Assembly (NCBI GenBank): GCA_020809705.1
Contig: CP085830.1
Location: 3,224,001-3,288,000, forward strand
Direction of reading: 5' to 3'
From: Calonectria ilicicola
Lineage: Eukaryota; Ascomycota; Sordariomycetes; Hypocreales; Nectriaceae
DNA length: 64,000 bases
Shown here: piece after piece, positions 22,414 through 35,817 of the stretch
How positions within the stretch are numbered: the stretch's first letter is position 1
Layout of the letters: every line of letters begins with the position of its first letter
Position numbers and translations under genes: made by a program
Notes under the pieces: generated by a model
Seen by the model: only the letters and a program-made list of their open reading frames with translations
Databases searched by the model: none
What the model was told of the DNA's origin: nothing

Positions 22414-24149
22414 ATGACCAAGGTCACACCTGGAATGCTCAGCGCCCGTGCATCGGTTCTCTCGCTCCGCCAGCAAGCCATGTCGTCATCCGTTGCCCCA
22501 ACCAGTGTCCAGCTCCCTCCCTCGACGGGCTCGGAGCACTGTGAGAGCTCAAAGAACTTCGTCCTTGCCGATATGGATGGGCGAAATCCCAGGGACAACC
22601 ATGCCTGCCCGGCTTGTATTGCAAAGTTGGCTCCCAACGAGGTTGGCCAGGTCAACTGGCTTCTGACCGAGGGCCAGAACTGCCGACTGTGCGAAATCGA
22701 CGTAAACGACCCCAAGGCTTTCACCAAGCCTTTCTGCGATTTCTTGCAGGAGAACCCAACCATTTTCCACACCGTTGAGTACTTCACCAACAAGCTCCGA
22801 CGTCTCGGCTACGAAGAGGTTGGTTTAGATACCCTGTCCCCTTCCAGCATTGACCCCACTGACTCACCTTCCAGCTTCCCTCCCGCGATTCCTGGGCCGA
22901 CAAGGTGCAGCCTGGCGGAAAGTACTGGACAACTAGAAACGGTAGCTCCCTGATTGCTTTCAAGGTCGGAAAGTCCTACAAGCCCGGCAATGGTGTTGCC
23001 ATGATTGGTGGTCACATCGACGCCCTTACTGCCAAGCTCAAGCCTGTCAGCACCAAGCCCAACCGAGCTGGATACATCGAACTCGGAGTTGCCCCCTACG
23101 CTGGCGCACTCAACCAAACCTGGTGGGATCGTGACCTGAGCATTGGTGGCAGAGTCATTGTTCGCGATGACGAGACTGGCAAGACCTCTTCCAAATTGGT
23201 CAAGCTGGACTGGCCCATTGCTCGAGTCCCCACCCTTGCACCTCATTTTGGTGTTGGAATGATGGGCCAGAACAATAAGGAGACCGAGGCCGTGCCCATC
23301 ATCGGTCTTCAGAGCTCCGGCACCACACCAATCGAGCCCCTTGGCCCAGTCGGCTCCTTTGTCAACACTCAGCCTCCCAGACTTGTTCAGCTGATTGCTA
23401 AGGAGCTCGGTGTCCAGTCTTACTCTTCCATTGTGAACTGGGAACTGGAGCTTTACGATTCCCAGCCCGCTCAGACCGGTGGAATGGACAAGGAGTTCAT
23501 CTTCGCCGGCCGAATTGACGACAAGCTCTGCTCCTGGGCTGCCCTGATGGGTCTCCTTGGTTCCACCGACAACGAGGACGAGGGAAGCATCAAGCTTGTG
23601 GCTCTGTTCGATGACGAGGAGATTGGCTCGCTCCTGCGCCAGGGAGCCCGAGGCAACTTCCTCCCTCTTGTTATTGAGCGCACTGTCGAGGCTCTCAACC
23701 CTGGTACATACGGCCCTGGTCTCCTTGGCCAGACCTATGCCAAGTCGTTCCTCCTGTCCGCCGACGTTACCCACGCCGGCAACCCCAACTTCCTTGAGAA
23801 GTACCTCAGTGACCATGTTCCTCAACTTAACGTGGGCATTGTCATTTGTGGCGACAGCAACGGCCACATGACTACCGATGCCGTCTCCACGGCCATCCTC
23901 CAGCGCGTTGGCCATCTCTCCGATAGCGCCACGCAACTTTTCCAGATCCGCAACGACTCTCGTAGCGGTGGCACCATCGGCCCCTCGCTTTCTAGCATGA
24001 TGGGTGTCCGGTCCGCCGATGCTGGCTTGCCTCAGCTGAGCATGCACTCGGTCCGCGCCACTACCGGCTCTCTTGACCCTGGTCTGGGAGCCAAGTTTTT
24101 CAAGGGATTTTTGGATCACTGGGAGCAGGTTGATGGTGAGTGGAACTAG
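22414..24149 (+). CDS. Vacuolar aminopeptidase I, M18 family (Ape1/Lap4-like)
   Basis: Exons 22414-22818 and 22875-24149 (GTTGGT...TTCCAG, 56 nt) give 559 residues. The joined junction reads LGYEELPSRDSWADKVQPGGKY, as expected for the family. Metal and active-site motifs are present: GGHIDAL, FDDEEIGS, DVTHAGNPNF and RNDSRSGGTIGP, plus GDSNGH. M18 enzymes are dodecameric dinuclear-zinc aminopeptidases; the yeast member reaches the vacuole by the Cvt/autophagy route through an N-terminal propeptide. Here the N-terminus (MLSARASVLSLRQQAM) could form a helix. It is followed by an unusual CPAC...CRLC segment (residues about 65-95) not expected in this family. A 465-codon open frame on the opposite strand is a codon-bias shadow. 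Confidence 0.93.
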
Positions 24150-24456
24150 ATGTGCAAGGCATATTATAGGAGTATGGAAGAAGATGATGGATGTACGGGC
24201 TAGCATATGATACCTTGATTGGATTTGGAATTAGAACGTGATTAGACATGTCAGAAAGACGGATTTATATTGGCTGAGATTCATACTCAATATAACATTG
24301 GAATATCGTCCTCGTATTATCGTTTCCCCCAAGATTGCCCGTAAAAACACACCCGCTCAACTAGTCGCATTTACAATCTTTATCAAGCAACCCGTGTGCT
24401 TCTCCTATTTGCGTCCTGTATATACTAGTCCAGCCAGCTTTCTATTCTTGTTATGT
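24150..24456. other. Convergent intergenic spacer
   Basis: AT-rich 3' flanks of the aminopeptidase and the SPX-EXS gene. Nothing else seen. Confidence 0.5.
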
Positions 24457-27400
24457 TCAACTACCATTATGTGTAAAATTTTCAGCTTCCCTTTCCAAAA
24501 GACTATCAGACTCATCCACATCGTCGTCGTCATCGTCACTGGGAGCACCGTGGGCTGCATCTTCATCGACCGGATCCACAGGGCGGCGACGTTTCTCAAA
24601 GTCCTGCTTGTGAGCCTCGGCGAGGATACGCGAGAAGTTGCGCTTGGGAGGCACGGCCTCTGACCTGCGGCGAACAACGCCTTCTTCAACAAAGGGGCTG
24701 CCCGCGCCTGTCGCTGTGGCCGTGGCCGTGGACAGTCGACTGGCAGGAGCTGCGGCGCCTTGTTGAGCGACGGGCGCAATGTCAATACTGGTGCGATCGA
24801 TAAGAGGTTCGATGCGGTAAGGCAGAGGCACATCCCGCGAGGCCTTGTATTGTGAGACGTTGGCGCAGTGCTCGTTTTCGACACGGAAAAGAGTCCACAT
24901 TCCACGGCGCATGACTTCCATAAACCCAACCATGAAGGAGACAATTGTAGAGTGCTGCTTGTCATATGTGAAAATGGCGTACAATATCCAAGCAAATCGG
25001 AGGATAGGGTCCACAACCATGACGGTGTAGTAAATCCAGCGGCGTTTTAATGCCAAAATGTCACGCAAGCCACGATACTTTGAGTGAGGTTGGAGGAGAG
25101 AAAAATCCATGAACAGATCCCAGAAACCTTTCTCGAGTTAGTAAAATTCTGGAGAGATATCAAGAAGAAGTGAGGCTTACAGCAGTAAATGCTATTGAAG
25201 GCAGAGAATGCGATGAAGAGACCCAAGTTGGCCCGACTGCCGTTAATTCGATACATCGATAGCATAACCGCAGCAAGGATGGTTGCCGTGTACTTTCCAC
25301 CGTTCACGAGATGAGGGAAGATGTTGCCTGTATCGCGGTATCGACGAAGACACTGGAGCAAACGCCAAATAGGCGGCAACGCTGTGAAGAATCCCAGTAA
25401 ACGGGAGTGACTTGAATTGCACTGTGGTGGATCCTCCCAGTTGTTCGCATATAAACAAAAGAAGAGTTCCAGATTCTGGCAATAATTAGTTATTAACTCG
25501 TCTCAGATAATTTGCGTGACATACCGCAGTGGCATATGTAAGAGAACAATAGATATCTCCAAGAAAGAAATCCCGAAACTCAACGGGGTATAAGCCTGCG
25601 AGAAGAAGCCGCCACTACCAAGAAAGTTAGAATTGGCCCTTTCAAAATCCCTGTGTTAACAATAGTCTTGACTCACATGAGAATAGACAAACCACTTTCG
25701 GCTCTTATAGAACAAAACCCGTGCCGGGAAGAAGATGATGACGAAAGTAACAAATATGAGAATAACTGGATAGTAGATGTACATCTCGGGAGTACCATAT
25801 CTACTAAAGTTGACCCACATAAGAACACCCATGACAAGAAAGAAGAAACTGGGGAATTGAGCCAATTCTCTCCAATCGAGCGAGTGCCTTTGGTCAAACT
25901 CAAAGATGAAGGGATAATTCACCTTGTACTTTGTCCAGAAGGCACAGTCAATGCAGAACAGGGAGAATAAGAAGAGCATCAAGAAATAACCACCATAGAT
26001 TTGCAGCAGATAGGCAGTTTGAACTTGAAGAACGGGATCATCATCAAATAGAAGCTCAGCTCCGTAGACAAGGCCTTGAAAAGCAAACACAGCTCCAGTG
26101 CCGATGAGCAGTCCGTTTTGGAACATGGGAGTTGACTGATCCTCGGGTTTCTTGTTCAGCTTGCGCAGCTTCCCAGCTGCTAACTTGTGGTTACCGCGCT
26201 CAAAGTACCGCGCGTACAAATCTTCCACTATCTGAATATGGTTCTCGAGGACGTCGCTGTTGACAAACCAGGCTCTGTTGACCTTTTCATTCACATAGCG
26301 GTACTGTGGTCGGGCATTAACCGCCTTGTCGTACTTTTTGTTGAGTTTCCTGAATGCAGTGCGGTTTAGCATGGCATAGGACTTGAGCAACTCCAGACCG
26401 CGATAAAATTCCTGCAGTGCCAGCTTCAGCTTGCGCTTGGCTGTACGGTAGGACACTTCGGGATCAGGCCGCCGGATATAGTCCCTTGACGCATCACGCT
26501 GGAGGTTCCGCACGCTCGGCGTCTGTCCCATGCTCTGTAAATTCTTGGAATTGGGACCTGCTGGGAAGATTTTGGACCTGAGGGGGTTGACCCAGCCGTT
26601 CAGCGTGTCTTTCCCATTTTCATGGCCGTTTCCAGAGCCGTTTTCAGATCTGCGTTCTTCATGAAGTTGGAGTTCGGCCATCTCGTTGATTCGACGATTT
26701 CGCATTTCATGCAACTGCACCCTCAGAGCATTGAGCCGCTGTCCAGCTTGCTCCTCCTTCATTCTGTAGAAAGTTTCTACCTTGTCAAGCTCTGAATCTA
26801 GAAAGCTGAAAAACTCTTGCTCCCTCTCTCGCACCACCTCCAAGTTATAACCATCGCCATCATGCCTGGAGTCGCCTCTTGCGGTAGAATGGTTGGTAAA
26901 CAGTCGGCGGAGGTGTCCGGGCGATTCTTCAGCAGCTGGAGTCGGGCGCTTGAGAATGGCTCCCTTGGGTGTAACGTTCATAGATAAGCTCCGTCGCTGG
27001 TTGGGCCGTGAGGAGCTCTTGTATGAACTCTGTGCATTGGACTGCACTCTCATAGCGGGGTCGGGTAGGTCCAGCTCCTCGATGGTGGCTTGTCGTGTTA
27101 TCACATCTTGCCCCTCAGGGGTGTTAGTAAAGCTACCATAGTGGCGGTTATCACTCGAGTTGGTTAGGGATTCATTCTCGTTTTCGCGGGATGAATAAGT
27201 AGGCTTAGTGATGGCCGGTGTTGATGGCGCTCCAGGTCCTGTCGACAAGCCATTACCTTCGGTGGGCTTGGCGGTATCGCGGTCGGAATTCTTGGGTTTG
27301 GTTGCCGGTGTTCGGGGTGTTAGGGGCGCGAGGAATGTGGTTGCACGAAGTGGAATAGTGCCGCTGGGGGTATTTGCACGTGCAATAGCTCTCGAAACAG

Positions 27401-27570
27401 CTTTGATGTATTTTTTGCCGGCCTTGTAGTTGAGATACTTCATGCGCCATTCTGTGGTGGCAGAAGCGGTTAGCTATTGGATGTCGGGGTCAAATCACAT
27501 GGGAGATGCAAGTGTCGTGTGCTTCATTACCAGGAACGGCTTCTCGCTCAAGATCTTTGGCGAACTTCAT
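24457..27570 (-). CDS. syg1: SPX-EXS phosphate exporter / signalling protein (Syg1/XPR1-like)
   Basis: Exons 27570-27531, 27451-25677, 25614-25525, 25475-25181 and 25127-24457 give 956 residues, all in phase. The short first exon restores the SPX start MKFAKDLEREAVPEWRMKYLNYK, which binds inositol polyphosphates. A long Ser/Pro insertion splits the SPX domain; its later helices include EREQEFFSFLDSELDKVETFY and KLKLALQEFYRGLELLKSYAMLNRTAFRKLNKKYDK. About eight membrane segments follow, then the EXS domain (WRLLLAGLYPVEFRDFFLGD, CFWDLFMDFSLL, RWIYY, FRVENEHCAN). The C-terminal tail is acidic (DDDDDDVDES). Human XPR1 exports phosphate; yeast Syg1 was linked to G-protein signalling. The likely location is plasma membrane or Golgi. 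The symbol follows homology, not experiment. Confidence 0.92.
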
Positions 27571-30500
27571 GACAGATGCGGCGACGCCAGCACAGCCCTG
27601 GCAAGCCGGATGCAAGGGATCGGGTCATCAAGATCGAGACAAAGGAATGCGACTGGTTGGGGCTCGCGGGCTTTTTGGGGTCCTGGTGCGAGTGGAATGT
27701 TTTGCGCCGGCTCGAATCAGTCACCGAAAGATTTGGTCCTCTGAGGTGAAGCGTCGCGTAAACGTGCCCCTCTGGGGCGATATGAGCTGGCAGCCATCGG
27801 GGTCCCGAAGACGCCAAAGGCCCCAGGAGGCCCCAGAAGGCCCCGAGCTCCGGCCAATAGTGCGTCATGGATTGCCCAACACATCTCCCCGACCGTTAGG
27901 GCTGCATGCCAGGTGTAAAATGGCTGAGACATGTTGGCGGGAAGCAACGTGTTCCGCGATGGAAAAAAGGGGGATTTTCCACCTTCATTTCGGCAGTGGC
28001 TGTAGCTCTGTCACGAGCCTTACTTTTACACCTTCTTTTTTTTGTGTTTCCGACAACGTCGTGACTGAGGATCCGACATCGGCACAGGCCACCATGAATC
28101 AAATTTGCGACAGGGACGGCCATCTGTATCGTGATAAACGCGTAAAGTTGATGACGCAATCTAGATGTCGCATTTCCCAACAATCCATGCTCTGCAACGC
28201 TGGCGATAAATGTGCCCAACTCCCGTGCGAATAAGAACCTAGAATGTGTGATTGCTGCGTAGGCTGACATCACCACTCTGACACTAGCCAAGGAATCAAT
28301 GGCTGTTGCACATGGGGATACATCGTCTCCGACACCCCAAAAAACATCACTTTACTTAATTTTCCTTCGGATAACCATTTTAATGTGAGTAGCCTAGGGA
28401 CTAACTACTAAGCGTAGAAATATTTGGCCGCAAACTGGACGTCGTCTGAGAGGTGACTTACACAAAGTAGTGAATGAAGAATTGAACAACTAGCTAGAAA
28501 GTTACTCGAAAAAAGGAACCTGCTGAGTGATATCCAAATGGTGCAAGCATCCTGACCGTTGAAGGTCGGTTCATTCACAAATTCAATTTATCACTCAAAC
28601 AATGGAGGCTGAAACATACAAGAGAGGAAATATAAACCCTAGTTTCTTCTTGAGAATAAGAATATCCGGGACGCCTCTGAGCAGGCGCATTGCATTTGAG
28701 CAAATGTCAAAGAAGGTCGCTACTACCAGGAAGGAAACCAACAAAACCTTCAAAGCCAAACAGTGCTTTTTTGAGCTAAACACGCCTTCTAAAAATTTTT
28801 ACATGTTTACACTGAGGTTTTTGCTACAAGGTTGTGATAAAGCTTGAGCCATGCCACGTATCCCTGTATCCGCTTGGGCATATGAAGCCCAAAGGCACTT
28901 GGGCCAGGTCATGGCATGATGGGAAACCCAAGTTCGTATAGCAAACAGTTTGAAGGCTCATGAGATCCTGGATGTAATTTTTTTCTGGGGCAAGTACATG
29001 GCCTGTTTCTGTAATGTGGTATGCTAATATACACTGGTGAATTCAAGGTTGTGCTGCATAGAGGAGTAAGTTTATTGCTTCTTGATCCGGTAAATCATGG
29101 CCAGACTGGGTTGTATCTGTCACCTTCATCACTTGGGAGATCCTTCTTGGTAGAGCCCGCTATTTGTTCTTTGAACTGGACCAAATTATAACACTGACAA
29201 ATACTTTTCGTAGCTCAAGCAACTATGTAATCCCGAATCGACAACATTAGAGTTATGCCAAAACCCGTTCGAAGGAGTGCACTGGAAACAAATTTCGAAA
29301 AGAGCCGGTCCAGAGAGTTTTATATATCTGCACGAAGAGCGTCATGGCTGGCGTCTTCCTTCGTACATGCTTGCGAGAAATCACTCTGAGCTCCAAATGA
29401 CTTGACTCAAATTCCTATTCTCCTAAACCAGGAGAGAAAATTCGAACAAGTCATCAATCAGAGATACATCTATTGGATTCATTCTGCACTGAATGTGGTG
29501 CTGGTTGGTTTCACTCTGTGCTACGCTGCCTAACATCGCTCGCAATCATTACGCAGACGGGTATAAGTGGAAGGGGATTGTGACAGAGAAACAGTGTTCA
29601 TTGACTTGTGTCTCTATGCCGGTGGAACTAAGCAGGGTCGATTCTGAGCACGCACTTTTGAATTGCTTCAGTGACTCCTATCGAGTATCGATGGTAGTGC
29701 GGGTGATGCGCTATTCGGCATCTTGTCTGGGAACTTTGACGGGGTGGGGGATGAACAGAGTGTTTCGTTTCCGTTCCGTGTTTAAGTGGGCTCAAATAGT
29801 CTTTCGTCCGAGGACAATATGCACATCAGTTTGATTGCCGTATTTAGTTAATTGCATATCGACAATGCGTGTAGATCCTTCAAAGGTGCGTATGTGATCT
29901 GTGTCAGCGTCCCATGATGCTTCACATTGATAACGACAACTCGTGCGATTGGCCGCCTGCCATCACGTCACGAGTACATGGAATGTCTGTCTCAGATATG
30001 CGCAAATCAACCCCTGCAACAGTTTCTTGTAAATGTGTTTTGAGCCATTTGCATTAGTAGCGCAATGTATTGAGTAGCGAACAGGCCGCCTGGTGGTCTG
30101 CACGTGCGTGAATTGAACGAAGTGATGAATGTCGAGCTTGGATCCCAGACAACTTTCAATGTTCGGCTCAATTCTCCACTAAGCCACACTAATTTTCGGC
30201 TATCCTCTTTGTCGGTATCGTCTTTTCCCAAAGCACGTTTATGCGGAATCGCTCACTTCGGCGAGTAGATTGTTTGCTAGCTTGGTGGCTTGGAGCGTTC
30301 AACATGGCGGGTATTGCGGGGTAGACAAATATGATGGCCTAATGGATTGCACTCATGTATGCTCATAAGGGCGCGACACGATGACTTCATTGATGACAGA
30401 ATCGTGATTTTCCCTGGGTTGCCAACGGAGGTTTCAAACAGCATTGTAAACAATGGTTGCCGTCTGCGTTGTCTCCCGCGTCATAACAGGATCAATCACA

Positions 30501-33500
30501 TTGCTAGGGAGGTGTAACCGATTTGACGAATGAGGGGCTTCCAATGATCGCAAGCTGAGCTGGGCTCTTAACCCCTCGTCTGAAGATCCCCCGCATCGGT
30601 CAAGGCACCCATCATTCTCCGTACCCGACTGGCTGAGACGAATGTGCATCTGGGACATACATGTCAACAAACAATGGGATTGAAACGTTCCACCAACCAA
30701 GTCGACATGTTCTCAGATCCAAGCAGACAGGGAGGCCGGGGCTGCATCGGCTGGCCCGCGCGCCCCTCACCATCAACACCGCCGACCATCAGCGAGACAC
30801 GTCCCCGACGGAGCAAGACTCTGCAGTAGCGCGTCACCCTGCTGACTAGGTTGGGAAACTTGGTCGGCCACTAGATGGCCAACACACGGCTGGCGAGGTT
30901 TGGGCTTGAGAATGGTCGATTTGCTGAGATCGGACTGGGGCTGGGACTCATGATAACTACCGATACTAGCTTGTGAAGCTGGGGAGTAACCTGGGCATGC
31001 CGATTGCATCCTGGACACTTGTTGAACCTCGTCCATGCCAGTGCTTCATACAAATTGACTATTCAATGCTGGATAAAGGCCTTTGTGCTTCATCTTACAC
31101 AAGTGATTGGTATCATTCTTGCAAAGTTGTCTGAGACAAAACAAGCTTTCTGACTTAACTGAGCAAAATATTGAAAAACAAAGTATCGACCTCGCCTTCT
31201 TGGTGACGGCACTAAAAAACCGGCCGAGCAGCCACATCGCCGACCAGGGGTGCCACGTCCACACCGCCCAAAGCGGCATGTCGCCTAGAACACTGAGCCT
31301 AACAGGGAGCTGCTCGATTGTTGTGCTACATCTAAACTGAGTGCGCGAGATACGCCGCTGTGACGCCATGATTCCTGCCGGCTAACATGTGTTGTGCTTG
31401 GCGAGCAGGAAAGTGATGATGATGACACTATGGGTACCTTGGAGAAATGCTGGTCGCTAGTGTTACATGTTTCCAAGAAATTGGGAAATGGATCGAGATC
31501 GCAAAAAAAAAAAAAAAAAAAGAGAAAGCCCTCTCAGCGCCCTGGCCAAGTCGGCCGAGTTCTGAATTTGCTTTTCGGGGGACCCATCAACGCGGAACCA
31601 CCGGCATGACTTCCTGGATAGATCAGCTTGGCGTGGGTGCGCCAAGTTGCTGGAATACCTTGTGGGGCTTGGTCGCGTTGCCTGGGGGTGATGGATCGGT
31701 GTGAGGAGATGGAAAGGAATCAACACATGTCCGTTTGGACCTCAAACATTTACGGCTTTTTGGGACTGGATAAGTTCCAGTAACTTTAAATGACGGGTTT
31801 GCTACTGAGGGTGCTGAGAAAAGCTACATCCACTTCAGACTAATCCAGACCAACCAGACTAACGTAGCGTTGGGTGATGGATGTGCTGGATGTGCTGGGA
31901 TGAAGGTGTTCCATGAATGCTGGAACTATTACCTCGAGCTTGGCGATGACTACTGTGTACAGCGTCTGTTTGTGGGCGCCAAGTTACAACCACTGGAGCA
32001 GTTGCAGCCAACTGATCTTGGTAAACATTAGGCCGCAGAGCTTGCTGAAAAGAGAGCAGTGTGTGGTGGCACCTAGCCCGAATGCGCAACGGGCCTATGC
32101 AGCATACACGACCAGGGTTAGCCAGACGGCGATGACCGAATCACGACCCACGTGGAAATGCGCGCTTACGGGATGCATATGCGGCTTTGTGTGCATGGTT
32201 GCTCTTGATGAGCCCAATGTACTGGATTGGCACGCGAGAGGCGAATAAAAAAGGTGTGGAAGGTGCGCAGTGCGTTGGATGTCACATCGCCGGCGTTATA
32301 GGCTGTAGTGTTCGACATTGCGCCGACGGGACGAAACTTGGTTCAAGGGAACGTTGACGGTGGAATGACGTGCCCTTGAAGTTATCGCGGTTAAAGAAGG
32401 AAGGGCCTTCTTCTCTCCACAGTATCCAATGTTCCGGAGAAGAGGCTCCCTTGATGGGGTTCATTCCATGGGTTCCATGGGTATGATCTGATTGCTGAGG
32501 GATGGATTTTGGGTGGTTGGACCTGGGCGAGAATGGTACCGTCGCCCTAAGACCCCCACCACATCCATGCCGCGGGAACTAGCCCCGGGGTCGAACGGAG
32601 CTGCACGGAGCTGGAGGGGTAGGAAAAAAAACTGAGGGCGACGAGAGGCTCGACAGGTTATCCTTGCCAGCGAGTGAGACATGCTGTAGTGCGCGATTGA
32701 ATTTGTGGCGGACGGTTCAGCTGGCCAGGGTTAGAAGAAGCATTGTAGACTAGCACTGAGGGGAGTGTGTGCCTCTGCGACGGATTGCGTTCCGCTGAAT
32801 CGACAGTTTAGCTTTCTGCAGAGGTCCAATTGACATTGAGAAACGGGCTTGGCCATGGTGGTGCATGTACATGAACTGCAGTCATGGCCTGACTGGGGTT
32901 TATGGTTTCTAGCGCCTTGCGTGGTGCGTGCGTGTTGTGTGGTAAGAGCGGGCAAGGGCTGCGGTGGAAGTGGTGACTGCGAGAGCCATCGTATCATGAC
33001 GGCAAACTAACAAGGAAATGCGGCAATACGATGGATACTAAGGCCGAGTCCCAGGAAAAGATGCCGACGAAAGGATCTTCAGCAACCTCTGCATTCCCTG
33101 GGACTCTCTTACATGACCGGCATGTCCCGTGCTCTCTGAATGTTTCGACGCGGGTCAGCTTCAAGGCCTACTATTTCCCTGGTGCGTAAGCTGCATGCCG
33201 CCGACTCGCTGTTCACTGCAGCCTCACGGCGTGGCCTATGCCTGCTGGACCGTGGGGATGCGACAATGGACACAGTTTGCCCATCTTGGTTAACATGGTC
33301 TTTATCCTGTCTGGTAGATCATCCAATGCTGTCGAGCCATCAAGGGCCAAGACACATGGGTAATGCAGTGAAGTCATGTGTATCATCACTTGCCCGGAGC
33401 TACACCATAGTCGTCGAGCCCGCTCCCCACGGTGCCACCTCTCTCGAGGGTCAATTGGAGTTGGCCAGGGCAGCGCCCCTGGCCCTTGATCAATGACCGC

Positions 33501-35817
33501 TACCAATCCCAGTGAGATTTCCCTCGAGTTGGGGTGTGATGGATGTGCCATGACCCCGGTGCCTGTTCGTGACCGGCATCACTTCTCTCCTCACACTCCG
33601 GACTTCTGCATCTCGATTGCGGCATTGCGTCACACAGCCTTGCTCCCCTGATATCAAGGCTGCCCACGTTGCTCGGTTTGGCGGTGGTTGCTTACTTTGA
33701 CCCTGGACGATCAATGTAAGACGATAGACGAAACGGGATGCGGCGCATTATAACTATGGCCGCTTTAGCCGTTATAACGGTCGCAATTAATCAAAACTTG
33801 GCTAGAGGGTTGGGATGTAGGGAACTTTTTTTTTGTCCTTTTGAAAGAGCTTGATTGGGGGCATACACTTCGTTCCTGGCGCCAATAGCGGAAGTATTAT
33901 TGAGTAGGAACGAGAACAGGCTGTTGTTTCTTTGAGCGAACCGGTCTCTCCACTCGCATCCCACATCAGAGTCGAGGGAGATAGCGGACATGCCTGTGCG
34001 CCTTGGCGCCCCCCGACCTGTCCTTTTCCAGGCTTGTTTGTCAGGAACTTCGCTGTGTTGCCTCACGTCTCAATTGGCATTCGGCCCCATCGGCGCAACA
34101 TCCCAGCCCTGGCTGCTTTTCCTTTTGCCATGGGCCTGGCCTGGCTCGACGCAGGTGCGCGGTCAGCGGGGATGCTTTCTTTTGCCAGTTAGCCGAAAAG
34201 GATTTTTTTTCTGTTCTCCTCGGACCATCGGCGAGTCGGCAATCGTGCACTTGGTTTTGGGGTTCTGCGAAGCTGGGAGGGCGAGAAGGAACGAAGATAG
34301 ATTAATCAAGGGAGAAGGTTTATTGGGAAACGAGCACCCTTCATTTCCATTGCCATTCCCGCCAGTCACTTCCATGTGTGGCAGGTCGTTGAATTGGCGG
34401 GCCCAAAGCGGCTACCAAACTTTAGGAGCCTGTGTTTTCTCAGGTGCCGCTCGCGATGGCGCATGACATCACACCCGATGGCGCGCTGATTGGGTCTCGG
34501 CTTCGCAGGACTCAGGTTCCCTCAGGTAGGTTACCTCACTAGCCCCTAGCCCACAATGGGGCGTCCCTGGCGCTGGCGCCAGCACACCAGCCGGTACTAG
34601 AGCAAGCGTCTCGTTCAGCTTGGGCGAACGCAGGTCGCCAGGGCCCACGCCGGGGCTGACTCTGGCCTCGAATTTATTGTTCAAACTGCGATGCCCTCCA
34701 GCAAGACGGTCGGGAGCTTAGACCCCGTGGTAGGACTCCCGTTTTGCCTAGCTGGGCATCTGCCGCTCACCGTTTGAGAGTTGGAGAGAATCTATTTGCA
34801 TACCGGCCGTCATCCGCACCTGAGGAATGTATTGAAGGACTGCGCAGTCCAAAAGCGCAGTCCGGGCCCGGTAGTCCACCGTACAAGTCGCAATGGGCAA
34901 TTTGTCGGTGTCACCCACACAAGACAGGACAAAGAAGGGCTCAATGACGATCACCTCTCCGTGAAACATCTGCATCTACCAGCAAACTGGTTGATTAATT
35001 ACCTTGGCTTCCCCAGGGTCCGTCGGAACCAGGCGGCAATGCAACCTGGAGCAAGGCCTGTGGCAAGCCAAGAGTCCAGGACAGAGCAAATGGGCCGTCC
35101 AAAACGATGCACGCGGTAATTATAAATGGAGCTGAACCACCACGCCGTAGTGAAGAGAAGGCTGAACATGACGGCGCTAGCGACAAGTCGGCCTGGGCTT
35201 TGACGTCTTCCACGCGCTTCAACGCCTTCGGGTCGTCTTCACCTCACCTACCTGACCCTAGCGGTGATCCACCTGCAGGCGACAACCCACTAAACCCACC
35301 CACGGCGTGCTCTGTACCGGCCGCTGCAGCGCAGCCCCCATGCAACGTTGGACTGGTCTCGCGGCTCCGGCCCTGTTCCAGATTCCTTCTTCTTGACGCC
35401 GACGCCCACACAGCTGTGGCCGCGTCTCTCTTTTCTTCTTCTCTGTTCCACCTCAACCCTCACACACCTTGCAACTTCGCACTGGTGAGAGGAACAACTC
35501 GCAACTCAATTTCCTCGCCAACTCGCTTTTCTTGGCTAGAACAAGACTACTAGGCCAGGCCCCCCCTTCAACCACCGTGGCCGGATTCTAAACATTGAGC
35601 CTGAACTTGCCTGTCGCCCCGCAGTCAGCACCGTCTCACTTTCAGCCGGTGTCTGCCTCAATTTTACGAGGGTCGAATTTGTCTGGGACTCTTGGTTGTC
35701 GCGCCCGACGGCACTGGCCCAGGATTCCCCTCCCTTCGGTCTCCTTAGACACAACCATCCCACGACTCGCGACATTTAAGTATAGCCGCTGCCCTCGCCG
35801 GCGCACCCGCTCTCGCC
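27571..35817. other. 8.2-kb gene desert between divergent genes
   Basis: Only short ORFs without recognisable domains, codon bias or paired splice signals. The right end (about 35120-35817) is probably the leader of the next gene: a TATA-like AATTATAAAT near 35117, CT-rich tracts, and a possible leader intron from GTGAGA near 35485 to CTACTAG near 35552. The 19-base A run at 31503-31521 lies here. No tRNA, transposon or AT-rich RIP block was seen, although a noncoding RNA would be invisible by eye. Confidence 0.5.
31503..31521. repeat. Homopolymer A run (19 bases)
   Basis: Uninterrupted A tract. It may be a slippage site or a poly(A) relic; no flanking element was recognised. Confidence 0.9.

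Noticed and set aside
22809..24206. 465-codon open frame antisense to the aminopeptidase
   Set aside because: It mirrors the sense exon codon by codon. Strong third-position C/G bias in the sense strand removes antisense stops. The product has no domain and its frame ends follow no promoter or splice signals.
33990..34466. 158-codon ORF in the gene desert
   Set aside because: Gly/Pro/Trp/Cys-heavy composition without domains, and overlapping ORFs of similar length in other frames; consistent with chance in GC-rich DNA.
35107..35553. 148-codon ORF upstream of the Ser-rich gene
   Set aside because: Lies in the CT-rich leader of the downstream gene, lacks motifs, and is better explained as untranslated leader, possibly with upstream ORFs.
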